64,000 nucleotides of DNA from Deroplatys truncata (lineage: Eukaryota; Arthropoda; Insecta; Mantodea; Mantidae), in the NCBI GenBank assembly GCA_030765065.1, contig CM060990.1:459194321-459258320 (forward strand), written 5' to 3'. The position numbers were made by a program, and so were the translations under genes. Below are positions 12,269 to 24,159 of this stretch, one piece after another. The notes under the pieces are model-generated. The model saw only the letters and a program-made list of their open reading frames with translations, was not told the origin of the DNA and ran no database searches. Every line of letters begins with the position of its first letter. Position 1 is the first letter of the stretch.

Positions 12269-13400
12269 AAAAGCATGAAATGACTAAAGTCAGCAGACTA
12301 ATCGTCCTTCATAAATAAGCAATAAATATGCAAGACCAGTTAATACTTTGCTCGTATTAGACGACAAGTTTTTCCTCGCTAAAAGCTGCTAAGCCCAGAA
12401 AGCCACATCATACATACAGCTCATTTAACCAAAACATTTCCTAAGACTTGGCAACTTATTTAAGGCACTTAAAAGAAAAGCACATCTAAAATTCCAAACA
12501 GGAACATTTTTATATACATATCACATGGTGAACTATGACGATCACAAAGCAAAAAGTCGCTTTCAAGAAGAAATATAGAGTAAGAAAAATCAAGTTTAAG
12601 GATATACTTGAAGGACAAAAATGTTCCTTGGAGAATTCAGTCTTTGAAGACCTACACGTGGATTCAGTTATGCACTTTTGGATCATTATCAACTCACCTA
12701 AAAAGATTAAAAGATAATTTGTCTTAATCTACTAAAATGAGTAATTGTTGTGCTAACTGCCTCCGCCTAGATATTTCGCATGTGTTTTAGATATTAGATC
12801 GATATAATGAATTGTTCGTTTAGCAATCTATCACGACAAATTACTTGAAACAGTTTGCTTCAATATTAGGGCCAGTTATTACAAACCAGCATATTCTGAA
12901 TATGTTTACTTAGAACATTAATATGCACTTTAGAGCACAGGTAACGTTAAAAATCAAATAAAAAGATCTTACAAGGGAAAGGAAACATTCATTCTTTAAC
13001 TGCAAAGGACTTAAATAATGCTACAAATCAAGCAAACATAGAGCAACAAGAAGTGATGAAATTAAAAATATTTTTAAAAAGTGTAATATTCTGTTTTTTG
13101 TGATAATTTTAGTTTGTTAAATATTTGGTGGAAGACGTTTTTATACCCTTATTATTAGGGATTAAGGACAACATAGTTATTTACCTGAGTTTCGGTCCAG
13201 TGCCTTCAAGCCATAAATATATGATGAAATAATAGCGTGACGAGCAATCGTCACGGATAAATCAGCATTAATAAAACAGCATGCACTTAGAAACAATAGA
13301 AGCCGTATGGAACATGTGTTCCCTATCGCTTCTGATAGGAATTTTGAAAATTCAGTACGTATGCCTTTATTGGATTCACTGATGTCCACAAGGCACTTGA
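12269..13400. other. Gene-free stretch
   Basis: AT-rich sequence with only short overlapping frames on both strands. I see no family signature. Confidence 0.4.
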
Positions 13401-13697
13401 CGTCCTCCGTGGTGTAGTGGTTACCACGCTAGCCTCTGGTTCCCGAGGTGGTGGGTTCAAACCCGGTGGAGGGCGATGGATTTTTTCGGGCGTAAAAATC
13501 CTTAGCGTGGCTTCCTTTGGAAGGGAAGCAAAGCCGGTGGTCCCGTGTCGTAGATTTACAGCACGTAAAAGAACCTCAAGCCTGGTAAAGCGGCCTCTGA
13601 GCAATATTACCGGTCATTCACGCCCACTTTAAAATTGGACGCTAAGGATCATAGTAGTTAAAGAGCGTCCATAAATAAAACTCAATTTAATTTATTC
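13401..13697 (+). repeat. SINE family 1, full-length copy
   Basis: The head is tRNA-like, with box A-like GTGGTGTAGTGGTTACCAC and box B GTGGGTTCAAACCCGG. A conserved body follows (GGGCGTAAAAATCCTTAG, GGAAGCAAAGCCGGTGGTCCC, AAAAGAACCTCAAGCCTG), and the 3' end is AAAGAGCGTCCATAAATAAAACTC with an AATTTAATTT tail. The 3' end contains AATAAA. Other copies are at 14353-14637 (full), 55420-55613 (5'-truncated) and 8758-8866 (reverse, truncated). Confidence 0.9.
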
Positions 13698-14352
13698 CAC
13701 AAGGCATTTGATAGGCTTGACAGGCTTAGTCTGTGGAAATTAAACAATGAGACACGAATTTCACTGTTTCTTTTGTCGTACTAAACAAAGTCTGTATTAT
13801 AAGAAAGCATAGGAATAAAAATACTATGTAAAATAAGTAATTAGTATAAGATAATAGCACAAGGAACACGACAGCAATGTTTCCTTTCCCCCACACATTT
13901 CAGATTTTATATTGACACGGTCACGAAATACTTGTATATGGGAGGGTTAAAATTTGCCTTTCATGGCATACCCAAGAAGTTTATTTTATTGGCATATGAT
14001 ATCGCAATCAATAAAAAAAGAAAAAAACCGATTTTAAATATCCTTGCATCCTTTTCACACAATCTACGAAGCATATAATTCAACAATCTCAGTACAAATA
14101 AGAAACTATAGCATTCATAACAGAAGCAATTTTACCACTATACAGACATTTTTTTTAGAACATATCAACGATTGTAGCTATTGAGAGTATGTCACATCTG
14201 TATATACAGCAATGTACCTATAGCAATTTGGCTAGATTCCAAAGAATAAGTGGTACAATAAAAGAACTCCCTTTGGGAAGCTTAGAAAAGACTCGAAAGT
14301 GAAATTTTATGGCAGTGAGAATGCCGACAGTGATCCATGATATTCTTACAGT

Positions 14353-14637
14353 GTCGTCCTCCGTGGTCTAGGAGTACCATGCCAATCGTTAATTCTCAAG
14401 TCGCTGGTTCAAACACGGCGGAGGGCGATGGATTCTTTTCGGGCGTAAAAATCCTTAGGATGGCTTCCTTCGGAAGGAAAGTAAAGCCGGTGGTCCCCTG
14501 TCGTAGATATACAGCAGGTAAAAGAACCTCAAGCCTGATAAAGAGGCTCTGAGCAAATCTAGCGGTCTTTCACGCCCAATATAGAATGGGACACTAAGAA
14601 CCATAGTAGTTAAAGAGCGTCCATAAATAAAACTCAG
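14353..14637 (+). repeat. SINE family 1, second full-length copy
   Basis: Same order of blocks as the copy 1 kb upstream and in the same orientation: GTCCTCCGTGGTCTAG head, box B GCTGGTTCAAACACGG, GGGCGTAAAAATCCTTAGG, AAAGAACCTCAAGCCTG, and AAAGAGCGTCCATAAATAAAACTC. The box B carries a C-to-A change relative to the canonical sequence, and the head is more diverged than in copy 1. Confidence 0.9.
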
Positions 14638-15734
14638 GTTGTTTCTATTAAAGCGCGAGAAAATGAGATTTGAAGCTTCTGGAATGGGATTCCTCAGATC
14701 AGAAGCGGCTGACAGCTGTAAAGGCCTATTCACAGCAGTGCTATAGACACATGGAGTACAAAAATAATTGTAAAGGATTTGTAGAGTGAAAGAAACCAAT
14801 CATATTAATCTGCAGAACGCTCCGCTATAAATTAGCGAAAACATTGGAAGACAAGAAACGCTGATCAATGCGATAGTAACCCACACTGAAACTGGAGTAC
14901 GGATATAGGTTACACCGTGGGGCAGTAAATGATCATGATGGTGCTGATGCATGCATTTGGAATCGTATTTAACTTTCGGCTTGAATATTCTGTTTCTCAG
15001 AATCGACCACTTTTTTATGTTTGAGATTTAGAGATTCCCATTATATTGTAGCGCTTTAAAGTATAAGTTATTAGACAATAGTGTGTAAATACACCTCCGC
15101 TCTCTTGGCGTAAGGATTCCTTCATTTGCCTATACATTATAACCGGATGATATTGTGAATAGACTGTTTAATCAAAAGTATATAGACACCCGTCATCTCC
15201 AAAGAAGATGATACTGAAGTTTACCCTGAGTCCTTTTAAGGAATAGGCATTTAATGCGGACTTTGCCTAAGTTTCCCCTTTATGACAACCTCAATCCTGA
15301 GTATACTTGCGATCAGTAGCTAGAAGGTTTCCTGGGAAGTGGTAACTCATTATTTGCTCAGAGCTACAACTAGGACAGATATTAATGTGACTTTGTGATT
15401 TCTTACGAAGTCGGTCCCTCAAAACGTGCCATAAATGAATCGCTTATTTCAGAGACAATATAAGTCTAAGAGCACCAAGTTTTCAGGGGAGACAATAAAC
15501 TTAATTACACACAGATCATTGCAGGGATCAGCAGGTTAATTTTTTTAATGATTTTTGCACCACATGTGGGATTGATCTGGCATTGCATATAGGCTATAGA
15601 ATATGTATAAATTGTTGCTGTCTTTCAATCAAAATCATTGACTTACGTTGTTTTTTTTAAATAACTTTACTTTCTTTTATCTACAAGAAATTACAGTTCT
15701 TTAAATACTTAATTACAGGCATTATTGCATGCTT

Positions 15735-16010
15735 GTATCAGATGATCCACAAAAGGTATTAAATATTAAAAAAAAATACATGGTAACCTAAAAATTAAAC
15801 AAACTCATCTCTTTCCTAAGTCTGTGTGATTTATTTCAGTCATATGTTGACCACCTGAGTATCTCTGCGTTCAACTGTGTAACAGATGTTCCACAAAAAG
15901 TATTAAATATTAAAGATATCCTTACATAGGATATTTATGAAATAGAACGATCTCTTTTCAAAGTCTGTGTGATTTATTTCAGTCACATGTTGACCACCTG
16001 AATATTTATC
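15735..16010 (+). repeat. Two-unit tandem repeat, about 143-bp period
   Basis: TATCAGATGATCCACAAAAGGTATTAAATATTAAA...GTCTGTGTGATTTATTTCAGTCA...GTTGACCACCTGA occurs twice in tandem, starting near 15735 and 15878. The units differ by scattered substitutions. It is not part of a recognisable element and no gene is present. Confidence 0.85.
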
Positions 16011-17279
16011 CATAAAACTCTGTCACTTCTTCCTCCCGAGGCATATACTCCTACAGTTTGAAATTATCATCCACTGTCTTTTTCTTTATTGGAAGGCGCC
16101 CCTCTGGATATGCTGATAAACTTAGCAACATTGTTATTCAATTACTTCTTATGCCAAAAGTATGAAATTATGTGTCATTGGTGAAATCCCTTGCAATGAG
16201 TGCATCTTCATTAATTTTTCATTTGTAGAAAGTATTGGTTCATTATCTCAGTCCACTTACAAATTTATAGAGAAAACGGGTTTGATAACTCACAGAATGG
16301 ACACAATAACATAAAAATCCGCCAAAACAAATAAACAGCTGTTTAACTGAGTTGCCACGGAGATTACAGTTTAATACTCTTAGTACCCTTATAGCGTAGA
16401 AATAACATGTCACTGACTTATGTCGTATCCGCATTAAATGATCTTTTAAAACTCTTATAAAACATGGATGAAACGCCCAATTAATGTTATTTCTGTCTAA
16501 AACTATGAGACTGCCTCCATAGAAGATGATTTCATATGCAACTCAAAAGTGCAAAAAAGTGACATGTTTCTGAAATAAGTAATTCAAATGTTCTACTGGG
16601 CTGATATAAGGACTCTCTGCAGGCCAGTCAATTAACACTCAGTTGTGAAACTATTACCAGAAGAATGAGCGGTATAAACGAATCTTTTTGTAGCATTATT
16701 ATAGGAAGTACTCATTACTTAACTAATCTTTGATATTAGGCCATAAGTTTTTAGACAAACTGCCGTAGCATTTCTACTTAGAATAGGAGAGCTCTTTCCT
16801 TCAGAAACGAACCACGCTCTAACATTCGTACTTACGAATTTCACAGTAGACGTTACATGAGAGGATAGGTATTTTCCAGGTGCGAACTGTTGTTACAACG
16901 CCACAAAGAATACGGTGTTGAAACATTACTCACTATATATGTCCATATCTATTGCATCACGGTCCAGTAGTACAGGGTCATACGTCAACTGATGATTAGT
17001 CGATGTGACGTGAAGATTATGGCCAGCTGTTCCGCCAAGTATCCAAGTTTTCGCAGCTCACATTGAACAGGAATGGTACCACGAGTACAATATTATATTC
17101 TGTGCAGGCCCTCGGTTGTGGTTACCGGGGATTGTCAGTTTCACTGAATCCTTTAATCTCGATTATCTTTGGAAGTTAAAGTGAAACGCCAGTCTTTCGC
17201 GTTTGTGTTTTGGACGTTTCCAGATGACTATGACACTGAAAATAGTACATTGGCTAAAATCTTTCACGGCGACATGTAG
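16011..17279. other. Gene-free stretch
   Basis: No recognisable gene, repeat or element by eye; only short AT-driven frames. Confidence 0.35.
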
Positions 17280-17870
17280 GATTAGGATTAGCCAGACGCA
17301 GGGGCCTCCAGCCGTTGGAGCTCAGCTCCGCACGTAGATCATTGTAGCCCTTTTGTGACTTCCGTGATCCTTGTGAGGAAGGGATGAACGGGACACCCAA
17401 AGGGCGACCAGATCTGGCCCATGATGCGCATTAGCGAGGACGGGATTCGTAACTATTCCAAATTGGCACTAATCCTGACGCCGGCGTGAGCCTGCTTGCG
17501 CCATCTTCAACTCGGGGGTCCCGGGACGAACGAGTCCCCAGAAAGGGGCATAAGACGACCATTCAAGCACCAGGGAAAAATCTTTATATAGCACAAATTC
17601 CACGTCCCGCAACGGTGTGGATCGTCGCCTGGTGCTACAACCCTGAAACATATGAAGATGGACAGGAAATAATGAATAGAAAACTCGTGCTAGAAGAGGA
17701 ACCATCTCAGAATTCGCCTAACGACCTGGAAAAAGCACAAGAAAAACAAGGTTAGAGTAGCCGGCGAACCCGGGACCTCCCGAATGCGAGCCTTGTACTT
17801 TACCGCAGAGCTGTTGGTGGCATGTAGCATCCAAACACTGTTCGCGCCGGAAGTTCTTCACCTTCACAGA
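17280..17870. other. GC-rich block of unknown origin
   Basis: The block is distinctly richer in G+C and CpG than its surroundings. Overlapping frames are open on both strands (about 17486-17755 plus and 17469-17705 minus), neither with a recognisable domain. The distal end at about 17760-17830 reads, on the minus strand, as GCTCGCATTCGGGAGG followed by CCCGGGTTCGCC, a motif typical of arthropod tRNA-derived SINE heads. The rest could be retroelement sequence or a CpG-rich host segment. Confidence 0.35.
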
Positions 17871-20094
17871 ACAACATATTCCTCTCATGCCACCTCGTTA
17901 CCATTTCAAATTCTATATGTGTTTTCCATATGGCAGAAATAATTTATTCAGGCGATTTTCTGATCCTTTCGATATGTTATTGTTACTATATTAGCTTCAG
18001 CAAATCTATAAATATTCTGATAGCCTTTTCTCCAAACATTCTGTTTCATCTAAAGAAAAACCAAATTCAGCAGAGTTAGTATAAAATCGGTCAAGCTGGC
18101 AACTTTTTTTATTTGTATCACAGTTGTGTTTCTTGGAATTAATATTACTCAAACACTATTAACACTATAATGAGTTATCTGCTAATACAAAATGTTTAAT
18201 CACTAGCTTCCAAAGTGCTGTAGCCAGAAGCGTGAAGCAAAGGAATGGAAGAGGCAGCTGCGTGTTTGCTTGAAAAGCGACTTTAAAACAATTTGTCTTT
18301 TTTTATTCGTTGCTGGGGAATTTCAGAGGAAAAAAAAAAAGATTTACCCTTCTTCCCATCTTCCAAAATAACCAGTCAGCTTGCTCATGCCTGTATGTCT
18401 TTTTCCACCTTTGTTTCACATTCACGGGGTACTGCCTATATCCTTAAGCTCTCTTTCTCTCTCCAGGGCAGGCACACACCTCCCCTCGCCACAGAACGTG
18501 CTGAGTGCACTCATTCCTCGGCAATAGGGAAAGCGGAACCCGCAAACACAAGAGCAATTCGGAAAAGAGATCGAAGAAGCAAGTCGTCTGAATTGTCACG
18601 CAGAGACAGCTACAGCAAATCTTCTGTTTGTCGCTGAGAGGAAATTCAGGAAACATTTTAAAAACAAAAATAACGAGAGAGCAGCCAACGAACGATATTC
18701 ATATGTGCATAGGAAGAAAGTTAAGAATTATTTGAAGGAAGAGAGAAAGAATGATAATTGCCTCAGCAGCTGAAGTGGGTGTATAAAAATAAGTATTTCC
18801 AAGTACAAAATTCTATTTTCTGTATACTTGAAAAGGCAAATCACACCCGATAAGTTAAAAAACACCCTATTGTATTTCGCATCATCTGAGGATAAATACA
18901 CCTTAATGCTAATGTTTTAAGAAAAGTCGTGCCCCCAAGTACCAATCTTTACTACGATACCTTGTTTTTTCTCACAGTATCAACAGGTTTATATGTAACC
19001 ATTGAGAAATTCAAATTATTAATGAAAGGAAGGTCTGCAACTCCGTGTGCTATTTTCAGAACACATATTCTGGTACCGCTTTTCAGCCTTACTTTTTTAC
19101 CCATATCGGTATGTACGCAAAGAACAGAGTGTGTTGAAGCATAAAATATCCTTTGCTCTCCTTAATATTAATATGTTAATGAAACATTGCAGTCAGCAGA
19201 AATGTTTCGGTTCCTTTTGATTTCTGTAAAATATACATGATACCTCTGAGATAACATACAGTCAGTAATGTTGGCTATCATCGTGCAAGATAGTAAATAT
19301 AAATTACATTGTAACAGTACATCAGAAACAAAAAATAACAACACAGAATTAAATTGTAACTAACAGAAGGAAATGCAACCCAATAACATATGCGATATCG
19401 GTGTGTTATAAAGTAGAACACTGACATAATGAATCAATTATTAATTGTAAAGTAAAAAATAAATTAGATTCATGTAGTCTAACAACATGCCAGCTTAAAG
19501 TCCTTTATATCTACAGCCAGAAAATTACCAGTATCTAAACTCAGAGACTGATTAATTGACGGGAGAACATAAAGCTAATTAAACCCTGTTTCTTTTAAGC
19601 TCACTTCACATATGCAGTTATAATCACCGATGGTGGCTCGACGTAAACAAAACATGCGATCGGCTTACTCTTCTCAATGTTCGAAGGATAAACGTGAGGG
19701 TTGAGGTGTTTTACGTTGATGCTTCAAACGCAGTGGTAGACCCGTAATTTAAGAGTGTAGTTTTTGGGAGACGAGTTTTTCATTAAAGGCATGACACGCA
19801 CGACTCGTTTTAAACGATGCAAAATAAATTACAAATATACGTGCTTTAATAGCTTCTGTAGAATTAGCTGAATTTTACAGTATGTATATTTTCATAAAAG
19901 TATAACATTTTAGAAACCTCACCATTCAAATGAAGATGCATTAACTAGTCATGAGTCGATCTCTTCAGCTCACAAAAAACTTCACTTACAATAAAATATG
20001 TAAATACGTAATACATTTATACTAAACGGACATGTGAATGATAGTTAAGATAAATCACAACTTAATTAGTTTCAAGCAGGGAAAATTACTTTCG
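17871..20094. other. Gene-free stretch
   Basis: No recognised gene. A 114-codon plus frame near 18293-18637 lacks any family signature and overlaps a comparable minus frame. Confidence 0.35.
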
Positions 20095-20230
20095 TCCTGC
20101 GCCGTGACACTGTGGGCTAGAGCGTGGCGCTCTGGTTCCCGGCCAAGCAGTGCGCCCGGGTTCGATCCCACCCATAGGGTGCGGATTTTAAGGGCAGTGA
20201 TGGATGAAATTTCTATTTCGCACAATTTTA
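20095..20230 (+). repeat. tRNA-like SINE head (candidate)
   Basis: GTGGGCTAGAGCGTGGCGCTC (box A-like) is followed about 45 bases later by CCCGGGTTCGATCCCACCC (good box B). The sequence then runs into an unrelated A/T-rich body. There is no acceptor-stem closure, so this is read as a SINE or tRNA pseudogene, not a tRNA gene. Only one copy of this head is seen. Confidence 0.5.
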
Positions 20231-23105
20231 AAGCTACATACTTAATTATTGTACACATATTTGGGGTGTTATGTGGAACTATTTGGCAGAGTTTCGTTTT
20301 TGTATGTCAATTAGATTGAATTATTGAAAATTTTCTTTCAAAAAATTTACAAATTTCAAAATCAAATTCACTGCATACTTTTCTAAAAAGTTTGAATTTT
20401 TTTTTACAAAACCAGAAACACATTTAGAAAAACTTGACGCATGGGTTTTGTAATATCTTAACTGTAAGGGAAATTACACAAAAAAATATGACCTGCATAG
20501 CAAAAATTTCAAAATTGTTGCAATCACTACACACGTTTTATTTTTATCTCAAAAATTACTAAGTTAATCCTGAATCCCACACGTCAGTTTCTTTATTATT
20601 CTTTATAGAATGTACAGTAAAAATGTCAGCCCTCTTAACACCTAATTTGTGGATGTAATTTTGTTTTGAATGAATAAAAGTGTAGCAAAAATTAAAGTGA
20701 GGAAAACTGAGTTTAAAAGTTTGCTTGCAGTTAACCAGAAATATTGACTGGTAGACCTCTCTAGAAGTGTCCAGCTTAGATGTGTAATTTGTACTCTTTT
20801 TTCATTACAAGCACTGCAAATCAGTTTTAATTTATGGCATAAGCAAGCCTTTCAGTGCCAAGTCCTATGTACAAACGCTTTTGATTGTGGTTATTACACT
20901 TCAGGTCCTTCACCAATGATGACATTAAAACTGGTGTCCACCAATATATATTTACAGTAGGTATATGTTCCAATTACTTTCCAGCTGTTTCTGCCTTAAG
21001 TTTTTCTTTTATACACCACATTTTTGATCAGCTAACCTTTCATCACGGTATAATTTACATTATTTACACTTTTTCTGGCTCATGTAAATGAAACAACATT
21101 TAATTTTATGTTTCACGACATCTACCGGCAGAGCTGATGTTACTATGTTATACCGATCACGGTGGCTCAGTGACAAATCAGAAAAACAAAAAAATCCCAC
21201 AAAAATTGGTAAAAAAATAAAAAGCTGATTTTTTTTCTTCATGCAACGATTCCATCACCTGCCATGCCTTCTCAGAGACATTTAAGGAGCGCAGACCCTT
21301 AAATATGATGTAATTAGAGCAACTTATAGGCACTGTAGTGCTTTAAAACTTTACATATATGCACTTCAAACCACCTAGCATATTTTATTACAAAAAGCAC
21401 AAAATGTTAAATGTTATTTTTGGTCACATTTTCACCAGTTTCCCCCCTTAAGTCCAGGGTATAGGACCGGCTCCCACTCAGCATCATAGAAAGTGAGGAG
21501 CTGCAATAGGCAGCGATCCCAGCCTCGAAGTCCAACATTCTCGCTGGGGGATACGTGATGCTGTCATCACGCTACATCACCTCCCGTATCGGTTGGATGA
21601 TTGCCCACCTCTGTTGTGGGTACGTCGACGCGAGGCCGGCAGTCGGGTTGGCAGGTCGAAGCCCTTCATAGGCTGTAGCATCACGGGATTTAAAAACTAC
21701 TTTAAATGCTACTTTCTGTTTGAATAACTCCCAATGATATATAATTAAACAGCAAGCAATGTTATTTAAAGTACCGTAAAGGAAACTAAAACTTGCTTGT
21801 ATTGATATAATATAATTATACATTACTTCAGGAAACAGCTGCAACATTTGGGACACACACACATTTCGAATGCAACAACTTCAATAGGCAGTCCAGGCCC
21901 CGCTCCTGTCCACTGCATCATTCAGACGCCTAGCAACAGGATCCAACAACAGCCACTGAATAAACGAAAACATTGTGACTAGTAACCCCGCCACCTGCAC
22001 CAGCCGTTAACCTTGGGTTTGTTTATACCAACCTACCATCGATGACGTTGTCGGTACAGTATTAATAAAAGAATACTCATCTCATAGTTATAGAGGGTTC
22101 GGATTTTGTAGTAGGATTGCATGTGAGATCCAACAGTAAAATAACTATTTCAGTGTTTAGTCTGGGCAAAACTGCAAAGAAATTATTTCTTCCTTTCCCG
22201 CATTACCTCTTAAGCTTGCATGTTAATTATGAATTATTAATGAAAATGAATTCAGTAGTTATTGAACTAATTCGCAAGTTTTTAAGTATTTTACCCATTT
22301 AAGGATAGGACATGAGTCACCAGGATCCAATTTATTCATGAAAAAACAACAATAATTACTCTTCCATTGCCACCGCACGCTTCTCTACCTTGCATAACTA
22401 ATATTACAATCGCCCCCAAAATGTGTCTATCTGTAACCTCATACAGCAAATTATAACAACAAAATACATATTTCTGTGCCCAGCTTGCACTAAGAAAGTA
22501 AATAGAAGAAGTATTTGCTTACTTTGCCGCATTATCAAAATATAAGGTTGCGTATTGTTCACTCAGCTGACTGGAAAGAAAATGGCAGTACCTACTCTCT
22601 AAAATACATTGACACTACTATTCCTTAGAGAGTAGCTAAGATAGAAGGTTTTATTTATTTCCAGTTCTACTGCCAATGTCTTACGAAGAAGGAGAGGCAT
22701 TGGCTCTAGTGATAGAAAATAAATTATTTAAACAGCAATATATAAATATTCAGAAAGGCTACAAACATAAAATAGTGACATTTATCCATTAGTTCACAAC
22801 ATTAAAGAAAGTAAGTTATATACCAAAAAACAAGTTTTACTTTAGAGATCCTATGACTGAAGTTAAAACTCAGAGTTTGCCAGACCACGCAGTTCGATTT
22901 CATTTCAGTCGCGGTAAAAATAAGTAATACGAGTCTCACAGAGAATTAAAGCATTATACACAACCAATACTGTGAACATCGTAAGATGCCTTTTCTAGAG
23001 AGCCAGTAGTAGATCAGTCCTTCAAGCATAGTTAAGCCTTATCCCAAGTAATGCTCTATAGCTGGTATCACAGTTAATCCTAATCCCCTCTTAACCCTAT
23101 TTGTT
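20231..23105. other. Mostly gene-free; GC-richer island near 21440-21690
   Basis: AT-rich with no recognisable gene. The island at 21440-21690 (CCCGTATCGGTTGGATGATTG and neighbours) is compositionally different and could be a retroelement scrap. At 22592-22635 an 11-bp perfect stem, CTACTCTCTAA / TTAGAGAGTAG, encloses a 22-base loop; the flanking TGGCAGTA / TACTGCCA pair lies farther out. Confidence 0.35.
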
Positions 23106-23205
23106 TTCTAATTTTCGATGGTGATTAAGGCGTTGGCGATGTAATGGATCTGCGGTTGTTAATTTGAACTGCAGTTCGAATCTCGTCGTGGGTAAGGATA
23201 TATAA
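23106..23205 (+). repeat. tRNA-like remnant
   Basis: GGTGATTAAGGCGTTGG (box A-like) and GCAGTTCGAATCTCGTC (box B-like) are about 45 bases apart, as in a tRNA or SINE head. The stems are degenerate. Confidence 0.4.
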
Positions 23206-23556
23206 CTTCTAAAGTAAACGCGTTATAAAAATGGAATATTTTTTTAAAATTATTTTAATTGTCCTACAGAGAGATAATGCCTCTGGATGCTGTATGGCAT
23301 TTGGTTAGAGTCCTATCATGTATATAATATTTAAAGTTTGGAACAGATTTATAATATGACAACGAACCACAGTATAAATCTTGTCATAATCATAACCACT
23401 GTGCATTGCATTTGTATGGTCGCAAAAAGACTTAAATTGTCATATCGACCTAAAACAATTAATTAAAAAAGAATAATAATGCGCAACTTCTAAAGAAAGT
23501 GAATGGTTTATTATGATGAAAATACATTTTTAAAAAATGTGTTTAAAAACAGAGAT

Positions 23557-23601
23557 TATTATTATTATTATTATGATTATTATTATTATTAATATTATTA
23601 C
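23557..23601. repeat. (ATT)n microsatellite
   Basis: An imperfect ATT tract interrupted by ATG and AAT. It is not flanked by the arm sequence seen at 9.8-12.3 kb. Confidence 0.9.
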
Positions 23602-24139
23602 AGCAAGCATCTACAGCAAATATTTCATTAAAACTACTTTTACCAACTTCACTTCACACTTCGTCTACTGTGAATGGTCTGATGTTGTATAATAAGAATT
23701 TCTTCTTCATAATTGCCTATAACATGTGAAAGGAGTACAGATGTCATCTGGTTAGATGTTTCTATGAATGAAGACGGAAGAAAAAGTTGTAATGCCATTT
23801 TACTCTCTGAACACACATTTCAATAGAAAAAAAGCATGCAGTGTTTATTATTTATAATTACTATTAGTACTGAAAATATGACAGGCTTTTTTGTACAAAA
23901 CGTGATTTACGCTAAAATTCCTATGTGACAACAATAGGCTGAAGTACCGTCCTGAAACACCCCTCAGATAGCTGTAGTATTGTTCGGTATCGCATGATAT
24001 GAACTAAGTTAGCAACAATATACGTCGTTTTAATATAGGTCTTCTGAATTTTAAATAGAAATAAAACAGTTAATATCTTTCAATAAATGCTTAAATACTC
24101 TAATTTATTTCGTTTCACAGCGTTCCGCAAGTTGCCTCA

Positions 24140-24152
24140 CCCCCCCCCCCCC
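24140..24152 (+). repeat. Poly-C tract
   Basis: A run of about 13 C in otherwise AT-rich DNA. Run length may be affected by sequencing error. Confidence 0.8.
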
Positions 24153-24159
24153 AAAAGTT

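Noticed and set aside
17469-17755. Overlapping 78- and 89-codon frames in the GC-rich block
   Set aside because: Both strands are open because of composition; neither shows a domain, so neither is annotated as a gene.
20095-20230. A functional tRNA gene
   Set aside because: A and B boxes are present but the acceptor and anticodon stems do not close, and it runs into a non-tRNA body. The same holds for the heads at 1672, 13401, 14353, 23106 and 27355.
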